Shown: positions 11,961-22,692 of the stretch, piece by piece
Layout of the letters: every line of letters starts with the position of its first letter
Position numbering within the stretch: the first letter of the stretch is position 1
NCBI GenBank assembly: GCA_002102555.1
Contig: MCFL01000142.1
Span: 1 to 61,853, forward strand
Reading direction: 5' to 3'
Length of the DNA: 61,853 bases
Source: Catenaria anguillulae PL171
Lineage: Eukaryota > Blastocladiomycota > Blastocladiomycetes > Blastocladiales > Catenariaceae
The notes under the pieces: model-generated
The model's database searches: none
Told to the model about the DNA's origin: nothing
The model's input: the letters and a program-made list of their open reading frames with translations, nothing else
Translations under genes and position numbers: made by a program

Positions 11961-14900
11961 TCACCGTTCTTCCTCGGGTTCGTGATGGTAGGAATTGAGC
12001 ACAAATACGTCCTGCTCTGGATGCACATGTACAAACCCATCCATGTCTCCCTCAACATCCACCCGCTCGCTCCGACGCTGCACATGCCGATTCTGGACGG
12101 TACACCCAAGCTCGTGGCACGCATGCCACATGTCAACGACACTCGTCAAGAGGGCAGGTGCGATGAGGATTGGCGCTTGGTTATGCGCGAGACAGTGACT
12201 AGCGCACAACACGGATGTGAGTCTATTGCGATCCCCAGTTGTCAATCAAGAAAAGAAGAAAAAAACGAGTGCTTGGCAACATACCGTGTACCAAGGCTGT
12301 GATGCTTGATGTTTTCCGAGTTGGGCAGCGGGGTGTAAGGTCGTACAACGGCAAAGCAGCGGTCATCGTCATGGGAATGCTGGACGACGCCGTAAAACAC
12401 GTAGAAGGTCTGGTACACGTGGATGAGGAACAGTGCACACAATCGAGCAATGAGCAGGGGAACATACTGGTAACGCTTCTCCTTCGACTTTGCGCACTAC
12501 AGACGCACCAGCATTGACCAGCTTGCCAGACAACGTGACCGCCTTCCAATGCTCCCACCCGCGATCCGGAAAGTCCTCATTTGCGTCCGCCATCTGGTAT
12601 GTAAAATGATTCGTCAGTTGGACATACTTCAATCGGTATTAGTAAGCACAATCCGTACATTCTGCAAAGCTGTGCGCAGATACCCGTTCAAGTCTTGGAT
12701 TCGATGCTTGATTGGGCGACGGGAACGAGGGGAACGAATGGCCTTGGATGGGGTACCGTGCTCCTTCGCCATATCAGCGATGGGCGGCAAATCAAGCAGG
12801 TGGCGGAGATGCGTATTAAATTGGATTTCTGCAAAGCATTCCTCGCCCAGAATACGACCAAGTTGGGGGTGCTGAGGATCGTATCCGCCAAGAGTGAGGT
12901 GGCGAATGAGGACGATTTCGGCGTAACGCTTGCTCATGTCGCATGACGTCGCATGCCGGTTGGAGTTGGCAATGTTTGATTTGGTGTGACCGATCCGTGA
13001 CTCTTCACGCTCGGTTGCACATGAATGCTTCAGCGGCCCAAACAACGTCTGGAAGGTGTCGGCATGGAGGAGCAGATGAAACTTGGGCTTGACAGCGAGG
13101 GCTCTGATTGCCTCGTCTTGGCTGGCCACAATAAGATTCATGAGCCCGCGAACGGTGAAAGTCAGCACGTTATCCGTGTCGGCTGGGACAGAATCACGAT
13201 ACAGAAGCTTTGCGATCTTCCAGTAGCAAGGTACAGAGAGTTAGATTCATGATGTGGAAACCTGCCGCTCGGTCTGTGAATACGTACAAAGCAGATGCGG
13301 GCGACAACCATCCATGTCTCAACCGTCCACACGCGGTCCGGGAAGCGTTCCTCAATCATGACCATCATAAATGGGAGGCCCTGGGCAACGTATCGCAACT
13401 CGCGGCCAAGGTGTGAGCGAAAGTAGCGAGGATTTTTCGGGATTGGGCGGGAGTACGCTGCCCAGTTGTGGGCGAGAAGGTATTGCCAGAGAAACGCAAA
13501 TTCAGGATCGCGCAAAATGCCTAGGACAAGATTGGCTGCATACTTGACGGTTCCGAGGAGGACGGTGTGAAGGGTCTCGAGTGGCATTGACCTGCATAGG
13601 TTCAGCAGTGCAAATGGTGGGCAAAGAAGCAAATCAATGTCACGCTCGCCAAGCAGGGTGGACAAGAGACGCATACCTGTGTGGGTCAAACTCGGCAGGT
13701 GGGAAAGAAAAGAACGGAGAGTCCACGGCGGCAGGCCGCGTGGCAAGAGTTTGCTCAATTGTTCGCAAAGCGGCAATTCGATTGGCTGTCTCGCTCGTAG
13801 CCTAGGAAGACAGATAGCATGCGGGTTGAGCTTGAGCACCACATTGGGGACAAGAAAGCAAAAATGGAGAAGCATACATAGCACACTCGGCACAAGTTTA
13901 CTGCCCCGTTTCCAGCCTGACCACCACAGCATGCGGCATGCATCGGATTGTCTGCTTTCAGGAGAAGCAACGACGAAAAGACGAAGATACGCTTGCGAAG
14001 ATGTGCATCCCACACAACGAGTCCGTTGCGAACCTCTTCAAAGATCTGGTCGACAGCAACGTGGCCCATGACAACACCATCAACGGCCCGGGACGAGCTG
14101 AGGAATTGAGAGAAGAGGGGCTGGTACTCGTACTCGAGAGAAGCTGGCACAGAGAAAGGGCAAAGTCAATACACAGTACATGTTTATTTACCATCCCCAG
14201 TTAATGAAGTAATGAAACGAAACGTACGAAAGCCAAGTTCCCACTTGTGATTCTTGTTCTGCGACTTTGACTGACTGCCATGATCATCCCCATATGCTCC
14301 AATCGGGAATGAGGCAACTTGCATGTCCTCGCCCGTCTGCTCGATGACGTACGTGCGAATCTGATCAACCGAGGCAATGAATTCCCGGGTGTCTGCAGGG
14401 ATATTGGCAGCGTGAAGAACGTTGCGCGTCTGCGGGTGACGTGCACACAGAGTGAATGCATTGTTGTTGAGGCGAGCTGTGAATGTTGTGATTGGGATAC
14501 GGAGCTTGTCTTGACCTGCGATGAGTGAAAGAGGTATGGCCGCACCAACAGGCACGTGCGCAATGTCACGCATGAGGGGTTGAATAAACGCAAAGAGGGT
14601 GCCATCCTCATCTTGCTCGAAGGCAGAGACTTTAGCATAGGGCGCATCGTCGCGGGACGTTGTAACGACATCAAAAACATAGACATTGAACGGCGCGTCA
14701 GTGGGAACAACCACCATTGGCGTCGCGAAATGGAAATCGCCACGGACACGCTTGCCGTCCATGATGTGTCGCAGGCGATTGTCAGCGCAGCGGCGTGGGT
14801 ATCGAATGAGTTTCTTGGCGAACAATGGGTTGGCAAAGTTGAGCGCAATGAGATCGCGAATACGGTGCGTGTGAAGGACATTGATGGCGCCAGATGCTGC

Positions 14901-16377
14901 GTCCAGATGTGCAGTCTAGTGCGAACGGTCGTCAGCAGCGTCTGAGCGGGTTGAGTTGGGCAAGACGACGTACTTGAAAAATTCGGACGAAGTTTGGGTC
15001 AGGGAAAAGCTTGCGATTCAAAAAGTGTGAGACTGGCGGCAAGTCTTCCACTTCGAGTACAAGAAACAGTGCATAGAGAGCCTTCATCAGCTCCTCTGAC
15101 TACAAAAATCGAGCGGCAAGCAACAATGAGCGCATGCGAAATGAACAGAAAATGAGGCCGAGTCGTACAATGTGGTGCTTGCCGTTCCGAAAGAACCAAT
15201 CAATTGCTGCTACCTTGATGTTGGCGTACGGCCGACATGGGCCATTTTGCCGTGCCCAGCCTGGAAGAGCACCGCCACCACCGCCGCCACCACCACCACC
15301 ACCACCACCACCGCCGCCACCACCGCCGCCACCACCGCCACCACCGCCGCCACCACCGCCACCACCACCGCCACCACCGCCGCCACCAGGTTGTGGCATT
15401 GGCGGTCCTGGGTTACGGATTGCGCCCTGAAGTGGCGGCAATCGTGGCTCTTCAAATGGTTCTTGATCCGATTCGGTTGATGAGCTGCTTCCACTCCCGC
15501 TGGAGCCCCGGTGCTCTCCTCGTCTGCGACCATGACGCCGGCGTCGACGCCGGCGTCGCCGACCACCATTCCCATCGGATTCACTGCTTGAACTGCCGCT
15601 GCCGTCTCCAGGGTGCGGTCGAAGGTGATGGATAATGCGTGAATCACAGCATTCGTCATCGGTTGTGGCGGGATCAAACGGGCTGTTTGAATTGGCCGGA
15701 TTGCGCGTGTCTGCCGCATCGATTTCGGGTTCTGACTGGTCTGAATCGAGGAAAGGCACAGCAGTAGAGCCTGCCGGTGGCGCGACTGTTGATGCTCGGT
15801 CTTCGCCACGCTCGGCTGCGCCTGCTGGAAGTTTCGACGACGCAAGAAGCGGATTGCGAAACATAGGGGCAAAGGAGTATGAGTAAGAGGGGGGTTCATG
15901 ATCCGATGCGTCGCTGGGCGAGTCACTGCCTTGGTTGGAACGAGAGCCGTCTTGCACGTCATCATGCCCCAGAGTCAGAAGGTGCGGGTCGTCGACATCC
16001 ATGACGTCGTCGCCAGTGAACGAATGCGGCGAACTGGGCGAAGCAGAGAAGGCTGCCTCGAGGTTGGGCATGGAAGCAAGGGCAGACAATTGGTCCTGGT
16101 CCTCGGAGCTGGACGATGTGTCTGAATCGTATCCAGACTCGGTACCAGTACTAGAGTCGTCAATGCTGGCGCTGTTGGTAAGCGTTGTAGCAGCCAATTC
16201 GGTCTCGGCCAGTTCTTGGAGCCGCCGACGCTTGGCTACCTTAAGCTCCCAGTCGTCGTGTACCTGCCCTCCTCGCTTCTTCCACCCGTCACACCGCGAT
16301 ATGCGAAGGTCGTGGGCTACCCATTCACTTGCAGTAAAGGCGTTTGCGCAAAACGGGCAAAGGTATTGTTTTTCCAT
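11961..16377 (-). CDS. Plavaka/CACTA-like transposase
   Basis: Reading from 16377, the product opens with a C2H2-type zinc finger (YLCPFCANAFTASEWVAHD), then an acidic Ser-rich linker, an Arg-rich stretch and a polyglycine tract. After the first intron comes the conserved transposase core seen in many fungal large transposases: EDLPPVSHFLNRKLFPDPNF, ADNPMHAACCGG with CRVCYV, PLETLHTVLLGTVKYAAN, LGRELRYVAQGLPFMM, KPKFHLLLH and FGPLKHSCATEREESR, followed by SNRHATSCDMSKRYA. The last exon has MWHACHELGC and DVFVLNSYHH, matching the family's Cys/His-rich tail. At least eight short introns are needed. The Glu in ATEREES is a candidate for the last acidic residue of the RNase-H-like active site, but I could not assign the whole triad. 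It moves the element in which it lies. Exon borders in 13.1-14.3 kb are approximate. Confidence 0.85.
15271..15388. repeat. Triplet microsatellite encoding about 39 glycines
   Basis: The plus strand is an irregular run of CCA and CCG triplets. On the coding (minus) strand every triplet is GGN, giving an uninterrupted glycine tract in the transposase linker. Mixing of GGT and GGC triplets suggests an old, drifting repeat. Length variation here would stay in frame. Confidence 0.9.
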
Positions 16378-16786
16378 AGTCGGTTGGCATTGCTGGTGGT
16401 ATGATACTTACTGAGGCAGAGAGAACGTGCTGGCGCGGATTCCTCGCAGGCGGGCAAAGGGGTGGATGATTGCTATGACAAATGACTTGCGAGTGGTTTC
16501 ATGTTCGCAGCGACAGTGGCGGTTGTTACGACTTGACGCGTCTCACCCAATGAGAATCACGGATGAGTCAAGTGTCTCCATTTGGTGCAACCGCCGCAAG
16601 CGCCCACGGCCGCAGCGTGCCATCACTGTGCCGTTGTGGGCGTACACTTGGACGACCCTCAAAAGCCCACAACAACCCCGCGACCAACCCTCTCCCCCAC
16701 GGCAAGCAACGCTTTTCCATCCTCAACCTTGGACACCACCAGCATCGCTGCCACACCTCCTTCTTTCACAAGCACCACCATCGATC
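16378..16786. promoter_or_regulatory. Divergent promoter region of the transposon
   Basis: This 409-base spacer separates the start codons of the transposase (minus) and accessory gene (plus). It must hold both promoters, so the genes may be co-regulated. The C-rich plus-strand part has an open frame running into the accessory gene, which I take as 5' leader. I see no clear TATA box. Confidence 0.55.
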
Positions 16787-18584
16787 ATGTCGCCGCATGA
16801 ACTGACCAACAACCTTCATCACGGCGCTGACCATGACGGCGTGCCGCCTTTGACAACCGACTTGACGATGGCCGAATCCGAGCAAGACGAGTGGGAGCAG
16901 TGGCAGGAGATGACAGGCAACGAGCAGCTTTTCCAAATCCATAGGGTATGTGTTGCTCTGTTCCCTCGACTTGCCTATCCGCCGTTGGGGTTCCAAATTG
17001 CGTCAAGGTTCCAACATCAGCGTCCTCTCCATTCCGCAGTCCTTTCGCGCATTTGCCACCTACGCAATGGACAAGCTTGACTTGCTTGAGGCCCAGGTCA
17101 AGGAGATCAAGCAAGGCCAAGAAAACCTCTCATCGAAGTGCGCCGCAACCAACGCCAAGCATGACGAGGTCACCCACAACATTGCCGTCATCAAGAAGGA
17201 GATCGACGATATTTCGTATTGGCTCCCACAGCAAAAGTTGCCCAAAGAAATGGGCAAGGCCTTGACTCAAGAGGTCCAGAGGCTTTTTTACACGGATCCA
17301 AAGTGCCCCGTGGTCGCAGTGACCCACAACCATACTCTCATCGTCGGTACAAGTCTTCTCATTCATGCGGATCGATACTGACATTTGGTTGTGCCATGCA
17401 TAGGAGTACTTCGCTGAGTCGGATATCGCGACGGTTGAGCCCCGACTGAAGCGGTATGTTGACGGCCTGGACAACGAGGAGCTTGCGGGTGAGTTTTGCT
17501 CAATTGCCCGTGATGCAATGGGCCACTGCCGCAAGCATGTCAAGGGCCGGCTCATGAGTATGTTCATTCCTTGCGACGATCCCTTCTGCTTACGCACATG
17601 ATCGCCCTCGCTTGGACACCTCTCCACACCTTGGCACCTCCAACCCATCCCAATCTATGGCTACCGTCCCTCCACTCTTTACTCACCCAACTGCTTTGCT
17701 TACCACCGTCTTTACTCCGTAATAGGTTGCGATTCGGACCCGAGAAAGGCCCAAAAACTTGCTTCGGCACCACTATTTCAGTGGGCCAAACAAGTTTCTG
17801 GGTCCACCATCAGGTCGCGTAAATGGAACGACGGCAAGGCGCTTCAAGCGCGTTATGCCAAGTTGGTACGCATGTGCCGCACTGCATTCCTGAATCCACG
17901 CCCAGCTGACCTGCTCTGGCACTGCGACCTTGACTGTGCGTGTAGCGCATGTTCCGCGACTTGCCCGCGCACTGCGGCGTCAATGCGACCGGTGTGCCGT
18001 CCGCCCGCGGCAACAAGAAGCGCAAGGTGACCGTGGCTGCCGACGGCGATGGCCTCCAAGGTGAGCCGTTGACGGCCGAAGAACTGGTCGCCAAGGCGAC
18101 AGACACCCGCTTTGTTTGCCCCGACGTTGAGGCGGCCGAGGGGCTGCTTCGCGTCATCACGACGTTGCAGAAGACCTCGGAGATGTATTGGGACGCATAC
18201 GCGAAATTTGTGGAGTGGTGTGAGAAGCGCGGGTTGACTGACGAGGCGATTGTGCAGGCGGATGTGTCGTTGTACATGTCAGAGCCGGCGACGCCTCGTT
18301 CAGCGGGTGGCGCCGCCAGCTCGGGTGCAAGCACGGGTATTGGGCCGGGTGAGGCAGACTTGGGTGGCGAAGCGGCGGCAAGTGTTTCGGTGAGCACGGG
18401 CATGGCGGGCGTGATTGGAGGTGGTGGCACCATGGCCGTGGGTGGATCCGCGGCAGCCCCGGATACACCGACACCGGCGTCGCGTCCGAATTTGGGCTTG
18501 TGGAGGCCGTCGGCGGCGAGGAGGCAATTGGCCGGGCCGGGTGGGCCGTCATCATCCGGGGTGGGGAGCGTTGGAGGGCAGTGA
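16787..18584 (+). CDS. Transposon accessory protein with coiled coil and NLS
   Basis: Five exons with clear introns (the first from GTATGT at about 16946 to CCGCAG at about 17039). The N-terminus is acidic (ESEQDEWEQWQEM). A coiled-coil region follows, MDKLDLLEAQVKEIKQGQEN and HNIAVIKKEIDDISYWLPQQ. Next come helical segments (EYFAESDIATVEPRLKRYV, ARDAMGHCRKHVKGRLM), a basic nuclear-localisation-like patch GNKKRKVTVA, a second helical domain (AEGLLRVITTLQKTSEMYWD, AKFVEWCEKRGLTDEAI) and a Gly/Ser/Ala-rich tail. I recognise no catalytic motif or known family. By position and by analogy with TnpA of En/Spm, it may bind the subterminal GACGGGT motifs; that is inference. It is transcribed divergently from the transposase within the inverted repeats. 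Confidence 0.72.
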
Positions 18585-18839
18585 GTGGATTGTGGCGGCA
18601 GCGGGCAATGAGGCTGGGGCGGGGGGCGGGGGCGGTTTAGGGAAATGGATTGGGTTTGCGTGCATGGTTTTGTGTGCCGGGAACGGGTGTATTATGGCAA
18701 TATAGACTGGTGCCTGTGATCATGATTTGACCTGGCGCCTGGAGAGCGATAGCGGGCGAATGCCGTGCGAATGTCGTGCGAATGCCGGGCTGGATCGGGG
18801 CATGGAATAGGGGAGGACCGGGTTACATTTCCGTCGCTG

Positions 18840-18971
18840 GCGAGTAATTGACGGGTTGTATGCATTGGCCAACGACCGGTTGCTGGCGACCCGGTGTTGA
18901 CGGGTTGCATGCCTGACCCGTCACTGACGGGGGAAATGGCGAAACGGGTGATTGACTCGTGGTCGTCACCA
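18840..18971. repeat. Right subterminal repeat cluster
   Basis: TTGACGGGTTGTATGC (18848-18863) and TTGACGGGTTGCATGC (18897-18912) are near-identical direct copies; GACCCGTC, TGACGGG and AACGGGTG follow within 50 bases. The motif is shared with the left end in the opposite orientation, as expected for subterminal transposase or accessory-protein sites. Confidence 0.65.
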
Positions 18972-19027
18972 GTCATCGACGGACCTCACCCAACCCCGTC
19001 GATCTCGGGGCTGCACTTTTGGGCGTG
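18972..19027 (-). repeat. Right terminal inverted repeat (56 bp)
   Basis: Perfect reverse complement of 10861-10916, ending GGGCGTG, followed by AG. It sets the right boundary of the transposon. Confidence 0.85.
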
Positions 19028-19355
19028 AGATGGAGGACGGAATGAGTAGACCGCCGATCCACCCATGCTGAAATTTCTGAGATTTGGATGAGGATTTTTT
19101 ATTCAATGTCATGCATTGTTCAGCCAACCTACACAAGGACACTATGCACTAGCAAGTCAATGCAAAAGTTTCCTTGGCGTCAGTAGCATCACCTCGTCAT
19201 TTTCAACCGACAACCGAGCCTTCGACTCGCATCCCGCACCCACCCCACCTGCCATCCAACGCCCGCCCGACTCCAGAACCACACTCGCTTTACGTTTACC
19301 CAACAAATCACAAATCACTCCCATCTGTTGCACCATCGCTCAGCGCTTTTCAACG
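19028..19355. promoter_or_regulatory. Right flank of the transposon and Vip1 upstream region
   Basis: No gene seen. The transposon has landed about 330 bases upstream of the Vip1 start codon, so it may sit in or close to that gene's promoter. The open frame from 19116 merges with the Vip1 frame and is taken as leader. Confidence 0.4.
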
Positions 19356-22300
19356 ATGCCCTCGCCTCCGCAATCCCCGGCGCGCCGCCAAATCCCGACA
19401 AGGGACGGCAAGTTTGTCATTGGCGTGTGCGCGATGGACGCAAAGGCCCGCTCAAAACCCATGCGCAATATTCTCAACCGACTCGTGGCCACTGGTCATT
19501 TTGAAGTACAGATCTTCGGCGATAAGCAAATTCTCTCGGAAAAGATTGAAGATTGGCCAGCATGCAACTTCCTTATCTCGTTTTTCTCGACGGGATTTCC
19601 CCTGGACAAGGCCATCGAGTACGTCAAACTGCGCCGGCCGTACTTGGTCAACGATTTGGTCACGCAAAAGGCCCTTTTTGACCGCCGGCTCGTGCTGGCC
19701 ATCTTGGATCACATTGGCGTGCCGACGCCAAGACGCGTGCTCGTGAATCGGGACCTTGGCGATGGAGGCAAGGAGGAAATCGACTTGTTTTCCGAGGAAC
19801 TCGTCAGCAAGATTGAGCGGCACTTGAACCTCTACATTCCCAACGTTGTTGCTCCGACAAAGAGCGTCGAGCAGGTGGATTACGATACGCTGGTCGTGGA
19901 TGGCGTGACGATTACCAAGCCGTTTGTCGAGAAACCCGTATCTGGCGAGGTATGCTCTTTACCATGCATATTCACTCTTGACATCTCTTTGGTGCTCAAG
20001 AACTCATTTCCCTGGACAGGATCACAACATTTACATCTACTTTCACTCGTCGCAAGGCGGTGGGTGCCGCAAACTGTTCCGCAAAATCGCCAACAAGTCG
20101 TCCGAGTTCGTCCCGGACCTCTGGCAAATCCGCAACGACAACAACTCGTACATTTACGAGGAGTACCACGAGCAAGAGCAGCAATTTGACGTCAAAGTCT
20201 ACACGCTCGGCCCAATCCACCAACACGCTGAAACACGCAAGTCGCCCGTGGTCGACGGTATTGTGCAGCGCAACCATGACGGCAAGGAAATCCGGTACAT
20301 TACCCAGCTTTCACCCGAAGAAAAGGAGTATGCACGGCGCGTGTGCTTGGCGTTTGGCCAGACCATTTGCGGATTTGATTTGTTACGGGTGGGCGGCAAG
20401 TCGTATGTGATTGACGTCAACGGGTGGTCGTTTGTCAAGGGAAACGACGGATACTACGACCAGTGTGCGGCCATCCTTTCTCGTCTGTTCCGCAATGCCG
20501 CAAAGCGCCACCGCGGATCGCTCATGTTGACCAAGGACGCCAGTTTTGAAAACCAGTGGAAGCTCAAGGGCTTCTTTGGCGTCATTCGGCATGGCGATCG
20601 CACTCCCAAGCTCAAGAAAAAATTCAGTTTCATGTCGCCGCCATTTGTCGAGTTGCTGGGTGGTGGTAAGGAGGAGGTCATTTTCAAGCGCGAAGAAACC
20701 AAGCGTGTGGCTGAGGCCGCTGAGCGTGCGTTGGAGCTGGGCCTTGAAAAGCAGGACCAGCTGCGCCTCGTTTTGGACATCTTGCGCGCCAAGGAGGACA
20801 ACGAGGACGTCAAGGTCCAAGTCAAGCCATCGTGGAAGAAGGGGTCCGACGGAGCCGTGCTCGACAAGTTGCAAGTCATTTGCAAGTGGGGCGGCCGATT
20901 CACGCATGCTGGTCGGCATCAATCGCTGGATTTGGGCGAAAACTTGCGCAAGGATCTCATGCTACTCAACAAGGAGCTCCTCGAAGACGTCAAGGTGTAC
21001 TCGGCGAGCGAGACACGGGTCGTGCAGACGGCCGAAGCGTTCATGGAGACATTTCTGGACCAGCCTGCCGGGTCCATTTCCATCTCTTCACCATTGCCAC
21101 CGCCGCCGTCCTCTTCGTCAACCTCGTCTTTGGCCAATCCCGCTCCAACGTCCAGCGGTACCAAAGTCACCATGGAAATCCGTCGCGACATGCTGGACGA
21201 TTCGAACGCCGCCAAGGAGGAAATGGAACGCGTCAAGAAGTCCCTCAAGGCCACGCCCGAGAACCTTGTCTTGCCCGGAATCGACCACCTTGACGCATTT
21301 GTGGGCGAGCTCATGAACGACATGCGACAAATGCGTGCGTGCATGCACGCCAATTTCGCCAAGCTCGACGTATCCGCCATTCAGTCCGAGTGGTGCTGCG
21401 ACGAGTCGCCCGCATTGTTCCGCGAGCGTTGGGAAAAGTTATTTAAGGAATTTTGCGACGGCGGCGATTTGGACCTGTCCAAGGTCAGTGACTTGTACGA
21501 TATGCTCAAGGGCGATGTGTTGCACAACAAGAACTTTGTGAGCCGCATCTTTGTGGATGAGCCCGAGTTTGAGGTGCCGCGGCCGCCGCCCACGCCTGGC
21601 GGTGGGGCCGCCCGGACGGGGACGCCGCCCAATGTCACTGGCCAACAAGCGAGCAACGCTAGCCCGTTGCCGAGTGCTGGGTCGTCACCGTTGGTTGGTT
21701 TGGGGTTGAGCGTGGCGGCCGGCAACAACAACAGCAGCAACAACGGAAACCCGGCAGCGACCATGCTCACGGCGGCCATTGATTCGATTGCCAACACGCC
21801 GTGCACGCCGTCGGCCATGACGCCGCCCAAGATGGTGTATCCGGCCATTCTCCGGGAACTGTACCGCAAAGCCAAAGTTCTCTTTGACTATGTTGGCCCC
21901 GCCGAATACGGATCGACCTCGGACGACAAGAAGCTCATTGGCTTGCTCACATCGTCGTCGCTCCTGCACCAAATTTTGGACGACCTCGAGGAAACCCGCC
22001 GCCGGCCCACTGGTGCAGCCACCCGCTTGTATTTCACCAAGGAGTCGCATGTGCACACGCTACTCAATCTCGTGTACGTGTCTGGGATACCCACAAAGAT
22101 TCCGCAGGCGCAGCTCGACGAGTTGGATTACTTGACGCAAATCACATTTGAGCTGTACGAGCGTGGGCGTGGGATCGGGTCAGAGACGGAAAAGGAGTTC
22201 TCTGTGCGCATTTCTTTCTCGCCGGGCGGGTACTGTGCCGAGCTGGTCGAGTTGAAGGTGGACGAGAGGCATGCGATTTCTACGGCGGGAAGGAGGGATT

Positions 22301-22437
22301 TGACAGACCATGTCAGTTTGGATGAGGTGATGGTGGCTTTGAGCAAGTTGATCGCGGAGGGGTCAGCCAACGATGCGGATGGTAAGGTGTCGCCGAGTGC
22401 GGGAATGAGCGAGGATTCCTCGGCAATGTCCATGTGA
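19356..22437 (+). CDS. VIP1: Inositol hexakisphosphate/diphosphoinositol kinase (PPIP5K/Vip1)
   Basis: A bifunctional inositol pyrophosphate enzyme. One 70-base intron (19950-20019) separates two exons. The N-terminal ATP-grasp kinase domain starts KFVIGVCAMDAKARSKPM and continues with ITKPFVEKPVSGEDHNIYIY, RNDNNSYIYEEY and FGQTICGFDLLR followed by DVNGWSFVK. It phosphorylates InsP6 and 5-InsP7 at the 1-position. The C-terminal histidine-acid-phosphatase-like domain has the RHGDRTPK motif (family RHGxRxP) and HAGRHQSLDLGENLR, and reverses the reaction. Low-complexity Ser/Pro/Asn-rich inserts interrupt the phosphatase domain. The ATG at 19356 is the first in frame beside the conserved kinase start. 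It ends 255 bases before the convergent seryl-tRNA synthetase gene. No frame damage seen. Confidence 0.96.
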
Positions 22438-22692
22438 GCTGGCATGGGAGTTTTTGGTTAGACTTGATTTCAACTGCCCCGTCTGTATCTGTAGTAGTAC
22501 CACATGTTGTGATTTTTTCTACCTTCCCCATGCCATTCACTGCCATTCACTGGACTGTCGTGACATTTAATTTTTCATTCCATAAAGTGCTACTTGGCCA
22601 GTTCGGGGAGTGCCGACCACAGCTAAGGATTTACCATCCAAGGAAATGCAAATGGATATGTACTTCTATTGCATGTGTCATCACCGAAAAGC

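Larger units (their letters stand above)
10861..19027. mobile_element. Complete CACTA/Plavaka-like DNA transposon, 8.17 kb
   Basis: The borders are a perfect 56-bp inverted repeat (10861-10916 against 18972-19027) with outer ends 5'-CACGCCCAAAAGTGCAGCC. Inside are two divergent genes: a multi-exon transposase on the minus strand (11961-16377) and a coiled-coil accessory gene on the plus strand (16787-18584). Repeated GACGGGT-type motifs cluster just inside both ends, as in CACTA/En-Spm elements, where the accessory protein binds subterminal repeats. Flanking bases are AG on both sides, which allows a 2-bp target duplication; a 3-bp one is not seen. Both genes read through without obvious damage once spliced, so the insertion looks young and may be functional. 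The family name is inferred from transposase motifs. Confidence 0.82.

Noticed and set aside
15271-15388. CRISPR-like or regulatory repeat array
   Set aside because: The units are continuous CCA/CCG triplets with no spacers and code for glycine in the transposase.
15210-15965. A second protein in the -1 frame of the transposase linker
   Set aside because: It is low-complexity (Val/Ala-rich where the real frame is glycine) and lacks any conserved feature.
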